From an uncultured Duganella sp. (GTDB taxonomy: Bacteria; Pseudomonadota; Gammaproteobacteria; Burkholderiales; Burkholderiaceae), in assembly GCA_946482335.1 (NCBI GenBank), contig CAMLRG010000192.1:1-10375 (forward strand): DNA of 10,375 bases. The letters are read 5' to 3'. Below, in pieces: positions 1-6,400 of this stretch (position 1 is its first letter; each line of letters opens with the position of its first letter). The notes below the pieces were generated by a model. It saw only the letters and a program-made list of their open reading frames with translations, ran no database searches and was not told the origin of the DNA. The position numbers and the translations under genes were made by a program.

Positions 1-400
1 CGGCGCCACCCGCAGCATTCGAGCCGCCGTGCACGTACACCAGGACGGGCAGCTTTGCCTTCGTCCCATGCGCCGGCGTACGGATGGAAACGGTCAGGCA
101 GTCCTCCTGCGCGCCGGCCATGAAGCCCTGGTTCCAGCCGACATCACCCTGAACACAGGCTGGCGCCTGCTTGCGCCCATCCAGCACCCCATTCCAGGGA
201 GCCCGAGGCGCCGGCGGCTTCCATCGGTTTTCGCCGGTGGGCGCCGCGGCATAGGGGATGCCGTAAAAGATTGTGCTGCCGTCAGCCATCGCAAGACCGG
301 CGACCTTGCCGCCGGCCACGGTGACTTCCTGCGCCATCACAGGCGAGAACAGTAGTGGGAACGCAAGACCCAGTGCACTTGTATTCGAAATCAACGACAT
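1..400 (-). CDS. Type-B carboxylesterase, exported, N-terminal part (cut by window edge)
   Basis: This reading frame stays open from an ATG at 400 to the left edge of the window, giving 133 residues. Residues 1-23 look like a Sec signal peptide: a hydrophobic stretch ending in V-M-A before Q24, although the n-region has no Lys or Arg. The mature part carries marks of the type-B carboxylesterase / para-nitrobenzyl esterase family (alpha/beta hydrolases): GIPYA at 47-51, R59-W60, a Cys at 82 that could pair with Cys101, the EDCL signature at 99-102, and an oxyanion-hole loop HGGS at 124-127, where HGGG is usual. The catalytic Ser, Glu/Asp and His lie outside the window. The start is supported by AGGAGG seven bases upstream. 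Only 30 nt separate it from the KS gene, with no terminator visible, so it is probably the last known gene of the operon. It would hydrolyse an ester (possibly an amide) in the periplasm or outside the cell; a role in product maturation or self-protection is inference. Confidence 0.88.
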   Translation of the reverse strand, partial: MSLISNTSALGLAFPLLFSPVMAQEVTVAGGKVAGLAMADGSTIFYGIPYAAAPTGENRWKPPAPRAPWNGVLDGRKQAPACVQGDVGWNQGFMAGAQEDCLTVSIRTPAHGTKAKLPVLVYVHGGSNAAGGA

Positions 401-407
401 CCAACAT

Positions 408-413
408 CCTCCT
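408..413 (-). promoter_or_regulatory. Shine-Dalgarno site of the carboxylesterase
   Basis: Read on the minus strand this is a perfect AGGAGG followed by seven bases and the ATG at 400. It decides the start: another ATG at 405-407 overlaps the site itself and is in a different frame. It is the strongest ribosome site in the window and allows independent initiation of the esterase after the KS gene stops at 431. Confidence 0.8.
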
Positions 414-430
414 GAAAAACTTGGGTGAAA

Positions 431-3424
431 TTAACCGCAGTCGGCCACCGCGAGCAGGCAACCGGCAATATGGTCCACGTGCCGCGCAATCGTGGCAGCG
501 TGATACTGGGTGCTGGCATACCGGCAGCCAACCGAGAAGCAGCCGTTCGCGAATCCAAAATCAAGGTCCAGCCGGTACCAGCGCGCCAGCCCGGGCGGCA
601 TTACCTGGAATTCGCGCAGGAACTCCGGTTGGCCCGCCTCAACGGCCGCCGTGTCGAAGCCTTCGTACCCGAAGAAGTTGACACCGACCTGGCGGTCATA
701 TACCGGCATCAGCGCGCGCTTTTCCCGGGACCCTGGCGCCGGATTGCACGCCTCGATGAAATAGGCCGTCCCCTTGCCGGGGATGTCAGCCAGCTGTCGC
801 TTGATGTCCATCACTTTTTCCAGTTCGCTTGCGCCGTCCGGTTGGCGTATCAGCAGCAAGCCATTCAACGCCAGCAAGCCGACCGTCCTGGAGTAGTCCT
901 GTCCTTCGGTGCCGATGGTCTCGGAGCGTCCTCCGAAGGGGCAGCACAACTGCATCCACTCGCCGCCGGCCTCACCCAGGTAGAAACTGCTGACCGCATA
1001 AATGATTGCATCGAGCATGGCGATCTTGCGCTGCTTGAGCCCTTTGACCAGCGCCGCGCTCGTTGCCGCGTCGAACGTACGGCGGTGTTCCGCCTCGTCG
1101 GCGGTGAGGCCGCCCACGCCCCGATCGGCCATGTCGACCGGCAGCTGGCGGCATGCACGCCACTCGGGCTTACTCCAGTAGGCGTGTTGGGCCTGCTGGT
1201 CCAGCCGCCGGTACCAATCGCGCTGTGCCGCCACGTACAGCGACACCGGCGTTGCCGGCGGCGGGCCGCTGGAACCGGCCTTGAAATGCGTGAGCAGGTC
1301 CTGGAAGACGATATTGAGCGAATAACCGTCATAAATGACGTGATGACTGAACAGGATCAATAGCGGCGGCCCGTCCGCAAACCTGACCATATGGGCGAAG
1401 AACAGGGGGGCGCGGGTAAATTCGATGGCGCCCAGGGCGTCCCGGCAATAGGCCTCGGCATCGAACTTCGCACAGTTCTCCCGCTGCACCACGCTGAAAT
1501 AGCCGTCGGCAGGATAATCTCCGTAATGGACGCGCCATTGCCCCTCCACATCCTGCACGAAGCGCGAGCGTAGCGCTTGGTGATGCAGGATGGTCCGTGC
1601 CACCGCTCCTTTCACGGCATGCGGCGCGACGCCCTCGCCTAGGCGGAATACCGCGGCGTAGCTCTCCGTGAGCGGATTCGCTACATGCGGATAAAAGAAG
1701 CGGCGCTGTCCGAACGCCAGCGGTGATTCGCCGGGAATATCCTCCGGCTGCGGTCCGCCGGCTGCGGCCGCACTGCCGGCCGGCGCGCGCATGGCAAGGG
1801 CCAGGTCCGAGACCGTCTTCAATTCGACGAACTGCGCCGGCGTCGGTGTGCGGCCGAAGCGTGCCTGCAAATCCTCCGTGATCATGAGCACCGCGATCGA
1901 GTCGATACCGAGGTCCCGCAGGCGCGTTCCAGGCTGGATCTCGCCGCTGCCGGCATGCTGCCTCATGATGTCGATGATCCCAGCCAGCAGCTCCGGTTCG
2001 TCGGGCACTCCGCCCGGACGCGCCTGCGGCGGCGCCGCACTTGCCGGTTCGTCCTGCTGGAGGTGGCGCTGCAGCAGAATTCTGTCGAACCTCGGCAACG
2101 CCGCCGTCGCCGGCTCCGGCAGGTCCAGCGAAAAATCCGCACTGCCGGCGCTGATCACGGCATGGGCATTGGTGCCGCCCACCCCAAACGAGCTGATACC
2201 GATGCAGTGCGGCACGCCGGCCTGCAACGCCAAGGGCTGCCCCGCCAGCCGGAACAAGGTTTCGGGGAACTTGCACAAAGGATTCAGGCCGCCCGCCATG
2301 CGCTGCGGCGGTATCGTGCGGTGGCGCAGGATCAGCGCGGCCTTGATCAAGCCGGCGATGCCGACCACCACATCGGTGTGGCCGATCGCGGCCTTGGCCG
2401 AGCCGATGTGCAGCGGATCGCTCTTGCCCCATCGCCGCAATGCCCGGTCCAGCGCTGCAATTTCAACCGGGTCGCCAAGCCGGGTGCCGGTACCGTGGCA
2501 TTCCACATAAGCGAGCTGGGAAGGCGCGATGCCGGACGCGGCCAAGGCGGCGCCCACCACCGCTGCCTGTCCCGCGGCCGAGGGGGCGGCATAGCCAGGC
2601 TTGTCGTCGCCGTCATTATTGACCGCACTGCCCTTGACGATGCAGAAAATGCGGTCGCCGGCTTCCAGCGCAGCGTCAAGCGGCTTGAGCACCAGGAATG
2701 CCGCGCCCTCGCCCGGCACGGTGCCGTCCGCGTCCGCCGAAAATGGCATGCAGGAACCGGTCGGGGAAAAGATGCCGCCTTCCTGCACCGGGTAGCCGCC
2801 CCAGAACGGCCTGAGCGAACAGGCGCCGGCCAGGGCAATGTCGCAATCTCCGGCCAGCAGGGACTGGATGGCGGCGTGCACCACGACCAGGGACGATGAA
2901 CACGCTGTGTTCACCAGGACCGCCGGCCCGGTCAGCCCCAGGCCGTATGCCAGCCGCGTCATGTAAAAATCACGGTCGACATAACTCATCTCGTGGAGCG
3001 TCAGCGCCTGTTCCTTCTGGCTGGCGCGCACCTGGTTGGCCCATTCCGAGGAAGTGGAGGCACTGCCGAACAGGCCGATGCGCCCTTCATGCAGGGCCGG
3101 GTCGCAGCCGGCCGACGCCAGCGCCAGGCTGCTGTGCTTGAACATCAGGCGCAATTGCGGATCGGCGATCTCGGCATCGCGCGCGGGTACGCCGAACCGG
3201 CGGTGATCGAAAGCGGCAATGTCGCCCAAGGCTGCCATGCGGCACATCATGCCGTGCTGTCCTTCCGGCGGCGCGCCGCGCGCGCGCAGCTCCGCCGAAT
3301 CCATGGTACGGATCAGCGTGTGTGCACCGGCAATCGCTTCCCAGTATTGCCTGATGTCGGCGGCGCTGCCGAATTCGCAGGAGACGCCAATTACCGCTAT
3401 ATCGAGATTATGATCCCCGTCCAT
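431..3424 (-). CDS. AT-less polyketide synthase module: KS-ACP-terminal condensation domain
   Basis: The protein has 997 residues. A ketosynthase fills about residues 7-425, with the full Cys-His-His set: Cys175 in NTACSSS (usually DTACSSS), His310 in ECHGTGT and His349 in the GH of the K-x-x-x-GH motif. A 45-residue Ala/Pro-rich linker leads to an acyl carrier domain (about 472-548; Ser509 in LGIDS is the phosphopantetheine site). A condensation domain (about 565-990) follows, with HHVIYDG at 694-700. No acyltransferase, ketoreductase, dehydratase, thioesterase or reductase domain is visible. The KS would elongate the chain from the upstream NRPS with a malonyl unit loaded in trans, leaving an unreduced beta-keto group, and the C domain would join or release it. 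I chose the ATG at 3424, which has GGAG seven bases upstream, over a TTG at 3445. It overlaps the NRPS gene by 17 nt, implying coupled translation. Domain identities are seen; the reaction order is inferred from gene order. Confidence 0.95.
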   Translation of the reverse strand: MDGDHNLDIAVIGVSCEFGSAADIRQYWEAIAGAHTLIRTMDSAELRARGAPPEGQHGMMCRMAALGDIAAFDHRRFGVPARDAEIADPQLRLMFKHSSLALASAGCDPALHEGRIGLFGSASTSSEWANQVRASQKEQALTLHEMSYVDRDFYMTRLAYGLGLTGPAVLVNTACSSSLVVVHAAIQSLLAGDCDIALAGACSLRPFWGGYPVQEGGIFSPTGSCMPFSADADGTVPGEGAAFLVLKPLDAALEAGDRIFCIVKGSAVNNDGDDKPGYAAPSAAGQAAVVGAALAASGIAPSQLAYVECHGTGTRLGDPVEIAALDRALRRWGKSDPLHIGSAKAAIGHTDVVVGIAGLIKAALILRHRTIPPQRMAGGLNPLCKFPETLFRLAGQPLALQAGVPHCIGISSFGVGGTNAHAVISAGSADFSLDLPEPATAALPRFDRILLQRHLQQDEPASAAPPQARPGGVPDEPELLAGIIDIMRQHAGSGEIQPGTRLRDLGIDSIAVLMITEDLQARFGRTPTPAQFVELKTVSDLALAMRAPAGSAAAAGGPQPEDIPGESPLAFGQRRFFYPHVANPLTESYAAVFRLGEGVAPHAVKGAVARTILHHQALRSRFVQDVEGQWRVHYGDYPADGYFSVVQRENCAKFDAEAYCRDALGAIEFTRAPLFFAHMVRFADGPPLLILFSHHVIYDGYSLNIVFQDLLTHFKAGSSGPPPATPVSLYVAAQRDWYRRLDQQAQHAYWSKPEWRACRQLPVDMADRGVGGLTADEAEHRRTFDAATSAALVKGLKQRKIAMLDAIIYAVSSFYLGEAGGEWMQLCCPFGGRSETIGTEGQDYSRTVGLLALNGLLLIRQPDGASELEKVMDIKRQLADIPGKGTAYFIEACNPAPGSREKRALMPVYDRQVGVNFFGYEGFDTAAVEAGQPEFLREFQVMPPGLARWYRLDLDFGFANGCFSVGCRYASTQYHAATIARHVDHIAGCLLAVADCG

Positions 3425-6400
3425 CCAGTTGCTCCGTTTTCGCAAGGGCCAGGCGCTGCCGCCTTGCCATATTCAGGTTGCGGCGTTGCCGCGCCGAGCT
3501 GGCGCACTCCGCCTGGGCCGTTCCGCCCACCAGGCCGGCCAGCCTGGCGATGGTCGGGCTGCCGTAGATTTCCACCAGGTCGATATCGCGCCCATAGCGC
3601 ACATCCAGTTCGCGCTTTACCGCCATCAGGGCCAATGAATCGCCGCCGGCTTCGAAGAAGCTGGTATGGCGGCCAAAGCCATCATGCTTCAGCACTTTGG
3701 ACCAGATCGCGAATATGGCCGACTCATGGGCCGATTGGGCCGCTTCGCCCGGCTCCCCGGAAGGGTCCGGCGGCAGCGGCAATCGTGACAGGTCGATCTT
3801 GGCATTCTGGTTCAAGGGGAAGGCGTCGACCAGTACCAGGCGGTCCGGCACCATGTAGTTCGGCAAAGCCTGCCGCAGCCCAGCTTCGATTGTGGCTGCG
3901 GTGGAGCCGCTCCCGCCCTCCAGCTGGACATAGGCGACGATCTGGGTACCGGCGCCGAGCTGCCGGGCCGTTACCACGGCTTGCGCCACACCATCACAGC
4001 GCTGGATGGACGCCTCGATGTCACTCAGGTCGACGCGCAAGCCGCGTATCTTTACTTCATGGTCCTTGCGGCCGTAATACTGCAGGGAACCGTCGGGGCG
4101 CATACGGACGAAATCCCCGGTGCGGTATGCCCTGAGCACCTTACCGCCACCGATATCGAGCTGCACGAATCGTTGTGCTGTCATGGCGGCATTCGCATGG
4201 TATCCGCCGGCCAGCGGCACCCCGGCCACGTACAGCTCGCCGATCGCACCAGGCACTTCAGGCAGGCCGCTGGGGTTGACCACGAAGCAAGCCGTGTTAC
4301 GAATAGGCTTGCCAATGTCAGGCACGTCCGGCCAGCTGTCGGGCTCGTTGCCGAGCGCTGCCACGGTCACCACGTGGGTTTCGGTCGGGCCATAGTGGTT
4401 AAACAGACGGGCATCGGGGTGCCGTGCGAAAAAGCTGCGCAGGCCGGGCGTGATCTTCAGTTGCTGCGCCGTCGACAGCACCATGCGCAGGGCCGGCAAG
4501 CGCACGCCGCCCTGGTCGGCGCCCATTGCCAATTCGCACAGCACGGGGTAAGACAGATTCAGCAAGGTGACGCCTTCCTCGCGCAACAAGCCCAGTAGTG
4601 CCAGCGTATTGCGCCGCATCGCCGCATCCGCCAGCACCACCGTCCCGCCATTCAACAGCGCGGTAAACACTTCGGTAAAGTGCATGTCGAAGGCAATCGA
4701 CGAATAATTCAGCACCACCGGCGCCGCATGGTCGATGGTGGCGCTGATTTCCGTGATCAGGTTGTCCAGCGCGGCATGCCCCATGCTGACTGCCTTCGGC
4801 GAACCCGTGCTGCCGGAAGTGAACAGGATATAGGCTGGATGGCGGCCATGCGCCAGCCCCGGCACCGCTGCCGGCAGCGGCCGGGCGCTGTGCTCGCCTG
4901 GAGGCGGCACCGCCAGCACCGGAATCCCTGTTTCGGCGGCCGGCAAGGCCTGTAGCGTCGTCTGGTCCACCAGCACGCAGGCCGGCCCGATGAAGCGGAT
5001 GCGCGCGGCGACCGCATCCTGGTAATAGTCGGGATCCAGCGGCACATAGGTGCAATCGAGCTTGAGGATCGCCAGTATCGCCGTCATGTAGGCGGGGGTG
5101 CGGTGCATGAAGATGAGCACGCGGTCCCCGGCCCTCGCGAACCGTGCAAGCTCCTGCGCGAGCCGGTCCACCTCGTCGGACAGCTCGCGGTATGTCAGGC
5201 CCTTGCCCTGGTGGCGGACCGCGACAGCCCTAGGATTGGCCGCCGCAACCGCGCGCACGCGTTCATACAGCGACACCTCGCTGTCCGGCGGCGCTGGCGG
5301 CGCGGGGAGATCGTGCCCCGGCAGGCGTCCTACCGGCATGCCTGGCATCGACAGCGCACTGGCCAGCAAGCGCTCCCAGAAGTCGGCCAGGCGCACGATC
5401 GTGCCGTGTCCGAACAGCGCCGTATCGTATTCGAAACAGATGCGCAAGCCGCCGGCATCGGGGTAGAGATCCACGGACAAGTCGTAGCGCGCCACCGCGG
5501 CAGCCACGGCAAGGATGCGTGCGCGGAGCCCGCCATGCTGCACTTCCGCCGCCCCGTAGTCGTGATAATTCAAACTGATCTGGAACAGCGGGTTGTAGCT
5601 GGGATCGCGCACCGGCTTCAGCTCGCGCAGCAAATCCAGGTAGCCGACCACGGCATGCTCGCGGGCAGCCAGCAGGGTATCCCGGCAATCGCGAATCAGG
5701 CCGGCCATGTCCGAGTCCAAGTCCAGCCGTGTGCGCAGCAAGGCCGCCTGCGCCTGGAAACCAATCTGCGCGCGCTGCTCCGCCGTGTCGCGCCCAGCGA
5801 GGAACGTGCCCAGCACGATGTCCGCCTGGTTGCCGAAGCGCGCCAGCGCCAGGGCCAGCAAGGCGTGCACGCCACTGAACAGGGTGGCGTCCTGCCCTGC
5901 GCACAGCGTCCGCAGCGCCTGCACGGCTCCCGGGTCCAGCCGGATCGCGTGGCGGCCGGCTGCCGCCCGTCCATGCGCAGCGGGCCGCGCGCCATCGAGC
6001 GGCAGGTTGTGCACGTCGGGCAACCCGGCCAGGCTGTCCTTCCAGTACGCGAGCGCAGACTGGTAGCTGGCGGCCGCGACCGGGCGCACGGACCAGGCCA
6101 CCGCGGCCTCTTCCTGCGGCTGCGGCGCGTCTCCCGTGCCATAGCGCGCCAGGATCTGTTGCGCCAGCAGCCGCAGCGACCAGCCATCGGCAGCGATGTG
6201 ATGGAACACCAGGGCCAATGTGACGGCCTCGCCGGCGCCGCCGGTCAGCACCTGGCCGCGCACGGGATAGCCGCTGCCAAGGTCAAAGGCGCGGCCAATC
6301 AGCGCATCCAGCTGGTTGCCGCGCCGCGAACCGTCCACCCGCTCGGCCGGGATCCTGAATCCGGACGCCGGCAGCAATTGCGGCGCATAACCGCCCTCCC

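Noticed and set aside
29..355. Small frames on both strands over the left end (29-355 plus, 94-294 minus)
   Set aside because: They cover the exported carboxylesterase, whose frame has a signal peptide, a perfect Shine-Dalgarno site and family motifs.
1329..2432. 367-codon minus-strand frame, and similarly 7186-8337 minus
   Set aside because: These are out-of-frame shadows inside the KS-ACP-C and NRPS genes; the real frames carry the catalytic motifs at the same positions.
3425..3445. TTG at 3445 as the start of the KS-ACP-C protein
   Set aside because: The ATG at 3424 is a better start codon with GGAG at the right distance; the TTG has no ribosome site and would only add seven residues.
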